Of a DNA stretch of 64,000 bases, positions 28,317 through 38,290 are shown in pieces. A program made the translations under genes and the position numbers. The stretch is from Aphanothece sp. CMT-3BRIN-NPC111 (GTDB lineage Bacteria; Cyanobacteriota; Cyanobacteriia; Cyanobacteriales; JAHHGU01). How positions within the stretch are numbered: position 1 is the first letter of the stretch; every line of letters begins with the position of its first letter. Location of the stretch: positions 1-64,000 of the forward strand of contig JAHHGU010000016.1 in NCBI GenBank assembly GCA_019359765.1, read 5' to 3'. Below the pieces are notes generated by a model. It was not told where the DNA came from, did no database searches, and saw only the letters and a list, made by a program, of their open reading frames with translations.

Positions 28317-28539
28317 AACATAGGTCAGACACTCAGCTCGCAAGCCCTTGTAGGTAGGCACTTAGGGAAGCTTTTTGGCTCACTCGTCGCTTGTGCAGGT
28401 TCGCATGAGGGGGAACGGGTTACAATCACTGACAATTTTTTAGGCAGTGAGATATTGGAGAAAATGCCGTCTCGACAAGCCTTGGTCAGGTAAAGGGGCT
28501 GTCTTTTTATTCATCTATTTTTATGAAGTGTACTTTCTG

Positions 28540-29457
28540 TCAAGCTTTTTCCTGTAAATTAGCTCGATTCATCTGAAGATGCCATGCCAATTTTGCTGCA
28601 CCAACCATCCCAGCTTGGTTACCCAACTCCGCCTGCAACAGCTGTATACCGGCGCGGGAAGTAGGATGCACCCGCCGCTCTATTTCTGCCAGTGCAGCTG
28701 GAAAGAAAAATTCAGCACTAGCGCTCACACCGCCCCCAATCACAATTGCTTCTGGAGTCAGGACGTAGATCAGGCTTGCCAACCCAGCACCCAAATTGCG
28801 CCCGTAGCTTTCCCAAAATGCTAATGCTTGTGGATCGCCAGCTTTCGCCTTTACACCTAGCTGCTTTGGTTCCAAATTAGTAGAACGCCGAACTGCTTGA
28901 GCTGAGACATACTGCTCTAAGGAACCTTGATTGCCGCTATTACAAGGGGGGCCATCCGGGTTTAAGGTGATTAAGCCTAACTCACCAGCGGCACCTTGAT
29001 GACCAGTAAACAGCTTGCCATCGAGAATAATCGCGCCCCCGACTCCAGTGCCTAAAGTTAGCATAATTAGATTGCGAAATCGACGCCCTGCCCCTAACCA
29101 CGCTTCCCCCAACCCAGCACAGTTGGCATCATTAGCAATAATTGTCGGTAGACCTATTTTTTCTTCTAACCAGTCAGCCAGGGGAACGTCACACCAACCA
29201 GCTAAGTTAATTGCAATTTTGGCAATTCTTCCAGCAGGATCAGCGGGACCAGGGGTGCCGACGCCGAGAGCGATCGCCTTATGGGTGGGATCGAGATGCG
29301 CGATCGCGTCCACCATAACGTCCAAAACGGCTGCGGGTGACGCTGGTTGGGGCGTTGGTATGCTCAAAGACTGCAAGCAAGTCCCATCTGAGCGGAACCG
29401 CCCTAACTTAATCGCAGTCCCCCCCAAATCAATGCCAATTACTTCAGAATTTCTCAC
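28540..29457 (-). CDS. ROK-family sugar kinase, probable glucokinase
   Basis: 305 residues; phosphorylates glucose with ATP in the cytoplasm. IGIDLGGTAIKLGRF is the N-terminal phosphate loop, LGVGTPGP and NDANCAGLGEAWLGAGR carry the sugar-binding Asn-Asp, and LTLGTGVGGAIILDG is the second phosphate motif. The ROK zinc motif is altered: GPPCNSGNQGSLE keeps only one cysteine where many family members have three. It lies 40 bases after the TPR-GT41 gene on the same strand and may be cotranscribed. Confidence 0.85.
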   Translation of the reverse strand: MRNSEVIGIDLGGTAIKLGRFRSDGTCLQSLSIPTPQPASPAAVLDVMVDAIAHLDPTHKAIALGVGTPGPADPAGRIAKIAINLAGWCDVPLADWLEEKIGLPTIIANDANCAGLGEAWLGAGRRFRNLIMLTLGTGVGGAIILDGKLFTGHQGAAGELGLITLNPDGPPCNSGNQGSLEQYVSAQAVRRSTNLEPKQLGVKAKAGDPQALAFWESYGRNLGAGLASLIYVLTPEAIVIGGGVSASAEFFFPAALAEIERRVHPTSRAGIQLLQAELGNQAGMVGAAKLAWHLQMNRANLQEKA

Positions 29458-29497
29458 AAGCGCAAATTTAAATAGTGGTAGTTCCTAATTGATTTTC

Positions 29498-32400
29498 CTA
29501 AACAACACGCTGATAAAATGCTTCCAGCGCCTCCACGCAAGTTTTGTCATCATAGAGGCGGTCGTGGTTCTGCATTGTTTGCTGAACTATACTTTTTCTC
29601 CACTCTTTATCCACACCTAACCTTACGGCAATTTCAATATATTCAGCTTCATTTTTAGCGATTGTTTCTGTAACTCCCAGCATCTTCAAAATCCCGTAAG
29701 AGTGACGACCACGCATAAATTCACCCGGACAGGTAACCACCGGTAAGTTACAGGCGATCGCCTCTAGTGTTGTATTACCGCCCGACCAAGTGAAAGTATC
29801 TAGAAAAATATCTGAAACTAAATTTAGATGGAGATAGTCTATATAGTTAAGTCTCGGAAACATTAAGCAATATTCTTCGCTACTTAAGCCAAAAGCAGCA
29901 AAAGCTTTTTGAAGGCGCTGTTGAAATTTTTCTGTAACTGAGCCGCTTATATGAGATGCTATAAAGGCAAACTTCGCCTGAGGAACACGCCGAGCTATCT
30001 CTGCAAAAATATAATCATACTGCGGTAAATACTTAAATAGAGACTGACAGCATAAATAAACGATAGCATCATCAGTCAACTGAAAATCCAAGCGAGTTTT
30101 TCTAGTTTCAGTAAGAATCGGTTTTGCGTAGGAAAATCCCAAATTTGGTAGACGAATTAATTTTTCTGAATAATGTTCTTCAGCATTTTCTGGCTCCATA
30201 AGCTCGCTAGACAAATAGTAATCAATCGTTGGTAAACCAGAAGTAACTGGGTGTCCCCATGCCGTACACTGCACAGGAGCCAGCCGCAATCCTGCCATTA
30301 AATTTGTTTGAGGCTCCATGCCTATATCTGGATACACTATTATGTGTAGTTTGTCCGCCGTTATCTGTTGGCAAACTGCTTCTAAGTCTTCAGGAAGATG
30401 ATGAAAAGCATCACTATAACGTCGGAATTGTTGAGTTATTGAGTCTTGCTTGTGACTTGTGTAGTAGCAGTAGATCTCAAGTTCTTCTCTATTATGATTT
30501 TTTATCCAACCAAGTGCCCACTTAGCACCCATATGATTTCGCAGGTAGGCGGATACATAACCAATACGGAGCTTTTCACCCGCAGCTGGCATAGTCAAAG
30601 GTTTAGCCCATTCTGGATATTTGGCAGCCATAATTTGATGAAAAACCTGCCCATAGCAGGTTTGTAGCTTTAAATCATTTTTACCTTGGTACTGTAGATA
30701 AAAATTTGTCCGACGACCTATAGCTGCAAAAGCATTATTTATAGCTTCACAAGAATCTAATGTTGTTTCCTGTATTAAAGCCTCTAACTCTTGAGTAAAT
30801 CTACTCCGGTAAAAATCAATTTCTTCTGAAGTTTCATAAATAATGGGTAGTAACCGCGCCTTTTCAAGCTTCAAGGTGAAATCATTAGGTAGCAATTGCA
30901 ACGCCTCATTAGCAACTGCGATCGCTTCCTGAATACGCCCAAAATCTTGCAGGGCAGTTACCAACCTAAAGTAAAGCTCACCCGCAGTAGGGTAATGCCT
31001 TAAGCCATTTTGATAAGTTTTTATCGCTGCTGACTCTTGATTCAAGTTTTTGTAGCAGTCAGCCAGAGTAATATAAAAATTTATATCTCCTGTTTTCTTT
31101 GCTAAAAACTTTTCATAGTTAATAATTGCTGATTCATATTTGCCCTGGTAGGAATCAGCATAACCAAAGTAAAGTGATGATTGAGCAGCGTCATGCAGAA
31201 TATCAAAAGCAACTGCTAAATTGTGAAAAATATCAGCATGGCGGATATTTGATTGCAAAGCTTTTTGATAAACCTGAATTGCTTCATCTATCTGATGCTG
31301 TGCTATTAGCAGATTTCCCAGATTTAGGTAACTGCCAAAATGATTTGGATGATCTGCGATCGCCTGGCGATAAATTGACTTAGCCCGCTCAATATCGCCG
31401 AGTGTAGATAGGAGATTACCTAAATTGTTATAAGCATCTACTAACTGGCTATTTAGTTGAATTGCTTTTTCATAAGCGCCTATTGCTTGAGAAGTTGATT
31501 CAATTTTTTCTAGCACTAAGCCTAAGCTATAATAATGTAACCCTATAGAAGGGTCAAGTTCCAATGACTTAAGCACCATAGATAATGCATCTTGATAGCG
31601 CTCCATCTCGTAATAAATCATGCCTAGATTATGCCAGGCATTTACATGGTTTCTCGCCCACTGCAAAACTTCTTTGTACTTTTGTTCTGCTTCTAAAAGT
31701 TGTCCAGAAATTTCTAGCGCTAATGCTTCCTGGTAAAGTGAATTTAAAGCTTTCTTTTTATAGTCAGCCTCAAATTCAAATAAAAGGTTGTAGAGAGCTT
31801 TAATAAGTGGTGGATTGCGGAATTCTTCAGCAAAATTCAACCAAGTGTAATCTGCTTCTTGATTAACATCCCAACGAAAAATATGAATTCCATTCCAAAA
31901 TCTAGAAACACTATTTTTTGTAGTAGGCAAATCTAGCAAAAGTTGGCACTCAGGATTAGCAGCCATGAAATCCCAATTAGCTTGCTGCACGCTACTCCAG
32001 TTACTATCATCCACAATAATTAGAGCTTTGTCTGCCAGAAAATCTTTTACTAGCAGTAGTCCTAATAGCTGAGATCTATAGTCATGAGCACCATCATAAA
32101 AATATACGCCGATTTTTGGTCTTGGTTGAATTTCTCTTAACTCAAAGAAAAACTCCTCAAAATCTTGATTACAAAAAAGTACTTGTTGCTCTAAATTAAA
32201 AAAAGATAAGTTGGCGCTCAATTGCTCAAAATTTTCTCCAGAAGTGTCAAATTCAGAAAAATTGTCTACTGCATAGGCGATTTTATCTGGATGATTCAGG
32301 AGTGCGCCTATCAACGTTGCTCCATGAAAGCAGCCAACTTCACAGTAAACTTCATCTGGTTCCATGCACTCCACAGCCAAGTTGAGCAATTGCATTACGT

Positions 32401-32527
32401 TGGCTGTAGTCATCCCTTGAACCTTGTCAAGGGCTGCACCAAACGCATCAGACTTGGGGCGAAGTGACGACTCTCCCCAGTTTGAGTATAATTGCGGTAG
32501 CTGCTCAATAAATCTTTGATAGTCCAT
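29498..32527 (-). CDS. Methyltransferase-like domain / TPR / GT41 (OGT-like) fusion
   Basis: 1009 residues with three parts. Residues 1-230 resemble a class I SAM-dependent methyltransferase of the Methyltransf_24 kind (EVYCEVGCFHGATLIG, YFYDGAHDYRSQLLGL, KALIIVDDSNW). Residues 250-560 are tetratricopeptide repeats (ALEISGQLLEAEQKYKEVL and others). Residues 640-1009 are a GT41 glycosyltransferase: LRIGYVSAYLRNHMG, LAPVQCTAWGHPVTSGLPTI and FTWSGGNTTLEAIACNLPVV match O-GlcNAc transferase/SPINDLY-type domains. It probably glycosylates a protein or envelope polymer. It is upstream of the glucokinase. Confidence 0.85.
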   Translation of the reverse strand: MDYQRFIEQLPQLYSNWGESSLRPKSDAFGAALDKVQGMTTANVMQLLNLAVECMEPDEVYCEVGCFHGATLIGALLNHPDKIAYAVDNFSEFDTSGENFEQLSANLSFFNLEQQVLFCNQDFEEFFFELREIQPRPKIGVYFYDGAHDYRSQLLGLLLVKDFLADKALIIVDDSNWSSVQQANWDFMAANPECQLLLDLPTTKNSVSRFWNGIHIFRWDVNQEADYTWLNFAEEFRNPPLIKALYNLLFEFEADYKKKALNSLYQEALALEISGQLLEAEQKYKEVLQWARNHVNAWHNLGMIYYEMERYQDALSMVLKSLELDPSIGLHYYSLGLVLEKIESTSQAIGAYEKAIQLNSQLVDAYNNLGNLLSTLGDIERAKSIYRQAIADHPNHFGSYLNLGNLLIAQHQIDEAIQVYQKALQSNIRHADIFHNLAVAFDILHDAAQSSLYFGYADSYQGKYESAIINYEKFLAKKTGDINFYITLADCYKNLNQESAAIKTYQNGLRHYPTAGELYFRLVTALQDFGRIQEAIAVANEALQLLPNDFTLKLEKARLLPIIYETSEEIDFYRSRFTQELEALIQETTLDSCEAINNAFAAIGRRTNFYLQYQGKNDLKLQTCYGQVFHQIMAAKYPEWAKPLTMPAAGEKLRIGYVSAYLRNHMGAKWALGWIKNHNREELEIYCYYTSHKQDSITQQFRRYSDAFHHLPEDLEAVCQQITADKLHIIVYPDIGMEPQTNLMAGLRLAPVQCTAWGHPVTSGLPTIDYYLSSELMEPENAEEHYSEKLIRLPNLGFSYAKPILTETRKTRLDFQLTDDAIVYLCCQSLFKYLPQYDYIFAEIARRVPQAKFAFIASHISGSVTEKFQQRLQKAFAAFGLSSEEYCLMFPRLNYIDYLHLNLVSDIFLDTFTWSGGNTTLEAIACNLPVVTCPGEFMRGRHSYGILKMLGVTETIAKNEAEYIEIAVRLGVDKEWRKSIVQQTMQNHDRLYDDKTCVEALEAFYQRVV

Positions 32528-32712
32528 CGGTGAAAGCCTCCTGCTAGAACTGCTCAGGTTTACTCCTGAAAAGCATTGTTTCTTTTATAGGAGTGGGCGG
32601 CAGTAATTAAAGTTTGCTGAAGTAATTTAGCAAATAAATTGTTAAGGGTTAGTAGTTAGTAAATAGTAAGCAAACATAACCACTAACCGCTAACCATGAC
32701 TATTAGCTATTA

Positions 32713-33606
32713 TCAGTCAGACTTAATCTGCTTCCGCAAGCGTGGATTGACAAACTCGCTCAATCCCTCTCCCAGTAGAGACAGCCCTATTACCATTAGC
32801 GTCAGCGCCAAGCCAGGAAAAAGAGTTGTCCACCAAATGCCAGTAGGCAGGGCATCGAGCGCCTGACGTAAGTCGTAGCCCCATTCTGGCGTCTCTTCTG
32901 GCAAGCCTAGTCCGAGAAATCCCAAACCTCCCAAAATTAAAATGGCGTCAGCAGCATTAAGGGTGAACAACACGGGCACGCTCTGAATCACATTGAGAAA
33001 CAGGTATCGAGACAGCACCCTTCTAGTTGAGGCTCCCATTGCCTGTGCCGCTTCAATAAATAATTCGGTTTTAATGCTAGAAGTGTGGTTGCGAACCACC
33101 CGGTAGTACTGGGGTACGTAGGAAATGCTGAGCGCGATCGCAGCATTTATCACCCCTCGCCCCACAACAAACGCCAGCGTTACCGACAGCAGCAATCCTG
33201 GCAAGGTATAGATGGTATCCATTAAAAACAGCAGCACCCGATCTAGTCTGCCACCCAGATAACCACTAACCATACCCAAGGGGACGCCAATAATCAAACT
33301 CAGCACCGTAGCCAGGATGACCACTTGTAAGGCTGCTTGGGAGCCATACAAGGTACGAGAGAAGACATCATAGCCTTGGCGGCTGGTGCCGAACCAATGA
33401 CGCCAAGAGGGGGGATCGTGGATTGGGTTGCTGAGAGACTCCGTAGGGTTTTGCAGCCATCCCCAAGACTGAAATGCAGGAGCTAAGACGGCTATTAATA
33501 TGAAGATTAGGGTCATAAAAAGCCCCACTCCCAGCAGATACATGGAGAGACTGGGACGCTCATAAAAACGCAAAAATTGAGGTAAGCGGAGTTTCGTGGG
33601 GGTCAT
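32713..33606 (-). CDS. ABC transporter permease, DppC/OppC type
   Basis: 297 residues with six predicted membrane helices, N-terminal extension and the periplasmic FGTSRQGYDVFSRTLYG typical of dipeptide/nickel permease C subunits. The EAA loop that contacts the ATPase reads EAAQAMGASTRRVLSRYLF. No partner permease, binding protein or ATPase gene lies nearby, so the other subunits must be encoded elsewhere. Probable peptide or nickel import across the inner membrane. Confidence 0.88.
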   Translation of the reverse strand: MTPTKLRLPQFLRFYERPSLSMYLLGVGLFMTLIFILIAVLAPAFQSWGWLQNPTESLSNPIHDPPSWRHWFGTSRQGYDVFSRTLYGSQAALQVVILATVLSLIIGVPLGMVSGYLGGRLDRVLLFLMDTIYTLPGLLLSVTLAFVVGRGVINAAIALSISYVPQYYRVVRNHTSSIKTELFIEAAQAMGASTRRVLSRYLFLNVIQSVPVLFTLNAADAILILGGLGFLGLGLPEETPEWGYDLRQALDALPTGIWWTTLFPGLALTLMVIGLSLLGEGLSEFVNPRLRKQIKSD

Positions 33607-33771
33607 CGAGCAACTGTTTTGTGAAAGTTATGCTTGAGTAGCTAATAATTCCCTAATTGTATCCATGTAACTGGTCTTATTTTCACTTATGAGTACTAAG
33701 CAATGAACAAGAGCGCGATCGCGCTACCACTTTATCCCAGCCCTGTGTAAAGCTATGTCTTGTTGATATAT

Positions 33772-35571
33772 CTAACTTAACAAAATTTCAATAGAGCCAT
33801 TCTCCCAGCGAACTGGAAAACGTGGCGAAACTTCAAGAGTAAAAGTATAAGTATGCGCTCCATAGGCAATTAAATCCCCATTAGAACCGGATATCAAGTT
33901 GGTCGCATATAAACCCGTCTTCTCACTACCTTTTACAACTGGTTTCTCTACCACAGGTTTGAAAGGTCCAGTAATTTTATCAGAAACATACCAGTACAGT
34001 GAAGAATCAGTAATTCTGTCTGTACCGACTTGAGCAAGCCATTTGGGATTTATAGTCTGAGGATGAGTCGAGAAGAACATGTAATACTTACCATCCTTAT
34101 AAATCACCTGTGGTCGTTCCATTTCATAAAAAATTCCTTCTTCTGTTTCCTCTATTAATGGATAGGCAGCGGGAGCTAAAACTTCATATGCACCGTCTAT
34201 TTTATCTGCTACTGCTACAGCAATACATCCTTTAAAATTAGATTTCATGCTCTGTACGCATGCAGTTATAAACATGTAATACTTGCCTGTATCTGGCTCT
34301 TTAACTATATAAGGATCGCGCCAAGCAAAATGTTTTACTTCTTGATATAAAGACGAATTAACACCTGCGGATGTATAGCCATAAAAGCGCGGATCTAGTT
34401 GCAAAAATTGAGTTGAACGACGCTCCCAATGTAATCCGTCAACTGAGGTTGCCAGACCAATTCCCTCCTGAAGTATGAGCGGTTGCGGTGGGGAAGCCGC
34501 GTAAAAAAGGTAGTAAATTCCATTTTCTTTATAGACGTTACCAGCTAGTATTCTTCCACTCTCCCATTGGCTATCTAGAGCCGGCTTCAACACGATTCCT
34601 AAGTATTTCCAGGTTTTGAGATCGGTTGAGGTAGCAGCACCGACTTCACCTACACTCCAAAAGGGAGTTGCTTTTCTATCACCTGTTAAGTAAAAAAGCC
34701 GATATACGTTGTCATCTTTTAACAGCCAAGGGTCCCAAACGCCATATCCTTTCCGTAAAGACAGTGAGTATCCCGCTTGCTCACTCTCCATAATTTCTTC
34801 AATTCGGTAACTTGCCTCAATAAAGCTCGGATCTATGCTAATAGCTTGCTGTAAATTGCTAATAGCTGGCTCGATCTCACCTTTATCTATTAAGCACATA
34901 GCTAGATTGTTGTAAGCTCCAGGCAAGTTTGGTTTAAGTTCTATGGCTTTTTGTAAATAGTTGATTGCTAGCTCGATTTCTCCCTGACTCATGAAGCACA
35001 TAGCTAGGTTGTTGTAGGCTTCCGATAACTCAGGTTTGAGTTCTATTGCTTTTTGCAACTGGTTAATTGCTTGCTCAATGTTACATCCCTTAAGTCTGAG
35101 GCACATGCCGAGATTATAGTAAGCTTCAGGCAAGTCAGGCTGTATTTCTATTGCTTTTTGTAGATAAGCAATAGCTTCATCAAGCTGCTCCCAGTTCAAG
35201 TAAACAATTCCTAAAGCTAAATATGTTTCTGCATGGGTAGAATCAAGCTCTAGAATTTGTTTGCATATTCTCTCAGCTAGATGCCAATTATTGCCCTGGA
35301 GTTGTTGAAAGGTTTCTGCTGCTAATATCTTAACTAATTCCGCTGTCCAATTATCAATTTCTTCAGGGCTTCCCTCTACTAAAACTGATAACCAAACAGC
35401 TTGCGCCATTGATTCTTCTCCTTGGAGAAGCAACCCTAATCCAAGATGCCAGTAGTTTTGTATCCAAGTAGGGTTAGCATCAAGGCACTGCTCATAGAGG
35501 GCGATCGCCTCACGGTATTGCCCCTGATTCAAGTACTTGGCTGCTTGTTGTTGCAGTGTAAAGCACTCCAT
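33772..35571 (-). CDS. TPR protein fused to a GH68-like (clan GH-J) five-blade propeller
   Basis: 599 residues. The first 260 are tetratricopeptide repeats (YLQKAIEIQPDLPEAYYNLG and relatives). The rest resembles GH68 levansucrase-like enzymes. GVWDPWLL supplies the nucleophile aspartate position, WRDPYIV the stabilising aspartate and YEMERPQVIYKDGKYY the acid/base glutamate; VSDKITGPFKPV matches the late GH68 blade. No signal peptide precedes the TPR part, so it is likely cytoplasmic. It could act on sucrose or fructosyl compounds, or be a GH43-like relative; substrate not proven. Confidence 0.62.
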   Translation of the reverse strand: MECFTLQQQAAKYLNQGQYREAIALYEQCLDANPTWIQNYWHLGLGLLLQGEESMAQAVWLSVLVEGSPEEIDNWTAELVKILAAETFQQLQGNNWHLAERICKQILELDSTHAETYLALGIVYLNWEQLDEAIAYLQKAIEIQPDLPEAYYNLGMCLRLKGCNIEQAINQLQKAIELKPELSEAYNNLAMCFMSQGEIELAINYLQKAIELKPNLPGAYNNLAMCLIDKGEIEPAISNLQQAISIDPSFIEASYRIEEIMESEQAGYSLSLRKGYGVWDPWLLKDDNVYRLFYLTGDRKATPFWSVGEVGAATSTDLKTWKYLGIVLKPALDSQWESGRILAGNVYKENGIYYLFYAASPPQPLILQEGIGLATSVDGLHWERRSTQFLQLDPRFYGYTSAGVNSSLYQEVKHFAWRDPYIVKEPDTGKYYMFITACVQSMKSNFKGCIAVAVADKIDGAYEVLAPAAYPLIEETEEGIFYEMERPQVIYKDGKYYMFFSTHPQTINPKWLAQVGTDRITDSSLYWYVSDKITGPFKPVVEKPVVKGSEKTGLYATNLISGSNGDLIAYGAHTYTFTLEVSPRFPVRWENGSIEILLS

Positions 35572-35856
35572 ATAATAACTTTATAAATTTAAATACAAAG
35601 CTATTTATATAATAAAGTTAAGAAATAAGCAAAGATTAGAAAATAAGCAGACTCCTGCCTCGCTGTCAAGGTGTAAGCCCTAAGCTAATCAGCCTTCAAG
35701 TTATATCTAGATCAGGCGGAAACCCTGACTGTTAAAGACGCGATCGCTCAAAATGAATGACGATTAGCTGAAAACAGTAGGTGCGCTAGCTGTGGCAGAA
35801 ATAATTTAATCTACCAAGCTTAATCACCTACTGTTACTGATACCACTTTGCGGGTT

Positions 35857-37227
35857 TTATAGATGCTGTTCAATCAGCTGGCGGTACTGGCTTTTTGGCT
35901 TGACTCCTTTGAGTTCAGTCACTAACTCCCGATTCTTGAAGAACTGTACTGTGGGCGTTCCTGTGACACCAGCGTTCTCGGCAATATCTCGGTCTTGCTC
36001 AATGTTAATCTCCACAAAGTGGATTTTGTCGTCGAACTCATCCACCACCTTATTCAATATTGGCTTGAGAGTGTGGCAAGGGCCACAGTGAGGTGAGACG
36101 TATTTGACTAGCAGGGGGCGATCGCTCTCATGAAAGAGCTTCCGCAGGGCATAGCCCCCTTGGTGGCGCGTGCCTTCTAGGTTAAACTCCGCCTCTTGTT
36201 CCGCTTCCGTTTTCTTGGCAGCTGCTGGGGTATCTGGCTTTTCAGAAGCAGGCGTTTGATGAAATTCTTGGATCAATCCATTAACAGAAAGCCACCTTTC
36301 TGCCAACATTGCCGCCATGCAGCCTGTACCAGCAGCAGTTATCGCTTGACGAAATTCATGATCTTGGACGTCACCAGCGGCAAAGACACCTTCGACACTT
36401 GTTTCCACGGAACCGGGTTTAGTCACAACGTAACCCACTTCGTCTAATTCCATCTGCCCCTGAAACAAGGACGTATTGGGCTTATGACCAACTGCATAAA
36501 ACAACCCCTTTACCGCTAGCTCGCTTTCTTCGCCCGTCTGAGTATTGCGGATTTTTAACCCATGCATGCGGCCATCCTCACCCAGGACATCCACAGGTTG
36601 TGTGTTCCTGTGAACCGTAATCTTAGAGTTACTAAGTACCCGGTCTTGCATCGCTTTACTTGCGCGCATCGTGTCGCCCCGTACCAGCAGGTGAACGCGA
36701 TCGCCATACTTGGTGAGGTAGACTGATTCCTCAGCCGCGGAGTCACCTCCCCCGACTACAGCTAGTTCCGCCCCGTGAAAAATGGGGGTAGCACCATCAC
36801 AGATAGCACAGGCAGAAATACCCCGGCTCCAAAACTGATGTTCGTTGGGCAAACCTAGCCGTTTGGCGGTGGCACCAGTAGCAATGACGATGCTGTGGGC
36901 TTTAACTTCCCGTTCCTCAGAGCGGACAATAAAAGGACGCTGGCTCAAGTCAACGGAAATCACATCTTCAGTGACTAACTCTGCCCCCCAGCGCTCAGCC
37001 TGCGCCTTCATTTTATCCATTAATTCCGGCCCCGTAATTCCTTCCGGAAAACCGGGAAAATTCTCTACCTCTGTAGTTGTCATCAGCTGCCCGCCGGGTA
37101 GCCCCCCAGCTTGAAAGCCTTCAAAAACAAAAGGTTTTAGGTTAGCTCGTGCTGCATAGATGGCAGCGGTATACCCAGCCGGGCCAGAGCCGATAATAAC
37201 TAGATTTTCTACAGTGGGGTTTGACAT
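35857..37227 (-). CDS. ntrC-type trxB: NADPH-thioredoxin reductase with fused thioredoxin (NTRC type)
   Basis: 456 residues. The reductase half has the FAD-binding [18 protein letters not shown], the redox pair in CAICDGA and the NADPH site GGGDSAAEE. After a linker of about 45 residues rich in Ala, Glu and Lys comes a thioredoxin domain with the active site [11 protein letters not shown]. This one-chain arrangement is the NTRC of plastids and cyanobacteria, which reduces 2-Cys peroxiredoxins with NADPH. (The symbol denotes the family name, not the nitrogen regulator.) Complete. Confidence 0.95.
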   Translation of the reverse strand: MSNPTVENLVIIGSGPAGYTAAIYAARANLKPFVFEGFQAGGLPGGQLMTTTEVENFPGFPEGITGPELMDKMKAQAERWGAELVTEDVISVDLSQRPFIVRSEEREVKAHSIVIATGATAKRLGLPNEHQFWSRGISACAICDGATPIFHGAELAVVGGGDSAAEESVYLTKYGDRVHLLVRGDTMRASKAMQDRVLSNSKITVHRNTQPVDVLGEDGRMHGLKIRNTQTGEESELAVKGLFYAVGHKPNTSLFQGQMELDEVGYVVTKPGSVETSVEGVFAAGDVQDHEFRQAITAAGTGCMAAMLAERWLSVNGLIQEFHQTPASEKPDTPAAAKKTEAEQEAEFNLEGTRHQGGYALRKLFHESDRPLLVKYVSPHCGPCHTLKPILNKVVDEFDDKIHFVEINIEQDRDIAENAGVTGTPTVQFFKNRELVTELKGVKPKSQYRQLIEQHL

Positions 37228-37281
37228 AAACTAAATAAACTCATAACGACTACGTTTAATTTAGTATAACCGATATTTTGC

Positions 37282-38067
37282 CTAGTCTGGCTCTGTATCG
37301 CTATTTCTGGGTACGGTAGTAGAAAGATCGGCGATCGCATCTTCAGTGTTCTGGGCAATAGCCTTGAGCTTTAGGTAAAAGTCAGATACCTCCATAGAGG
37401 GAGTGAATTGGTGAATAGGGTGTTTGCCAGCCTCCCATCGCGACCAATCGGCCTGGTACATGGTCTCAGTGGCAGAACTGTGGCTGGAAGGGACGATTGC
37501 TTCTGCCGTTTTTTTAGCCTCTACTGTGGAATTGGGTTTGGCGATCGCATCCGCTAGGTGCCCTGTAAGATTCTCACAGGCAGGCTCGTCAGGGTTAAGC
37601 TGTGTCTCCGTGCCCTCTAGGGAGATAACTGTTGCTGGTGGTGGGGCTTTTTGGTAAGTTGCCGATGCCGTTGAACAGGGATTGGCATCTTTAGCGAGAA
37701 TTGATGGACTAGATTTGCTCAGAGTTAGGCTTTGGGCATTGCTCTGAGCAAGTGATGCCGCATCTAGCGGCGCGGTTATATTTTGGGGAAATTTGCGACC
37801 AATCAGCCGCTCAAAATCATGGTTAAAGTGGTATAGAGCACGTCCACGCCGGTTCCAGGTGGCTAAGATTTGCTCAACAGAAACGGCTTTGTAACGTCCC
37901 TGATACAGTGCCTCAATGACAGCAAGACGCACCCAGGTGGGTTGATATTGACTGAGCCACGAGCGCACCAATACCTCAGCCTTGTTGCCTTTCAGTTCAA
38001 AACAATAGTGCACAAGCAATGCCGTTGTGTAGGCAGCACTTGAGTCTGGGGTTGACTCTGTCATCAC
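37282..38067 (-). CDS. Conserved hypothetical protein
   Basis: 261 residues, unrecognised. The first 100 are well ordered (LLVHYCFELKGNKAEVLVRSW, WVRLAVIEALYQGRYKAVSV, ALYHFNHDFERLIGRKFP), followed by about 100 residues of low complexity rich in Ser, Ala and Thr, and a short conserved-looking C-terminus with MYQADWSRWEAGKHPIHQF. The pattern suggests a small N-terminal helical domain and a docking motif at the end. The start could be either of two adjacent ATGs. It lies 54 bases before the NTRC gene on the same strand and may be cotranscribed. Confidence 0.55.
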   Translation of the reverse strand: MMTESTPDSSAAYTTALLVHYCFELKGNKAEVLVRSWLSQYQPTWVRLAVIEALYQGRYKAVSVEQILATWNRRGRALYHFNHDFERLIGRKFPQNITAPLDAASLAQSNAQSLTLSKSSPSILAKDANPCSTASATYQKAPPPATVISLEGTETQLNPDEPACENLTGHLADAIAKPNSTVEAKKTAEAIVPSSHSSATETMYQADWSRWEAGKHPIHQFTPSMEVSDFYLKLKAIAQNTEDAIADLSTTVPRNSDTEPD

Positions 38068-38290
38068 ACCTCAATGCGGCAGGCAAGAAACAATATAGGT
38101 AGAGTTGATGGCAGGCGATCGCTCACTAACCAATTCCTAATAAACTATCGCAGCTGCCTGCGCTCGTGTGGCTTCGCAGTTCGGATCTAAGAACGCTGTA
38201 GCCCCTAAGTTACGGTTAGTCTAATATTTTTTATATTCTCGATATTCAGCAAAGCTCATGGGTCAGTATCGGGTCGGCTCTCTTGGCAAA

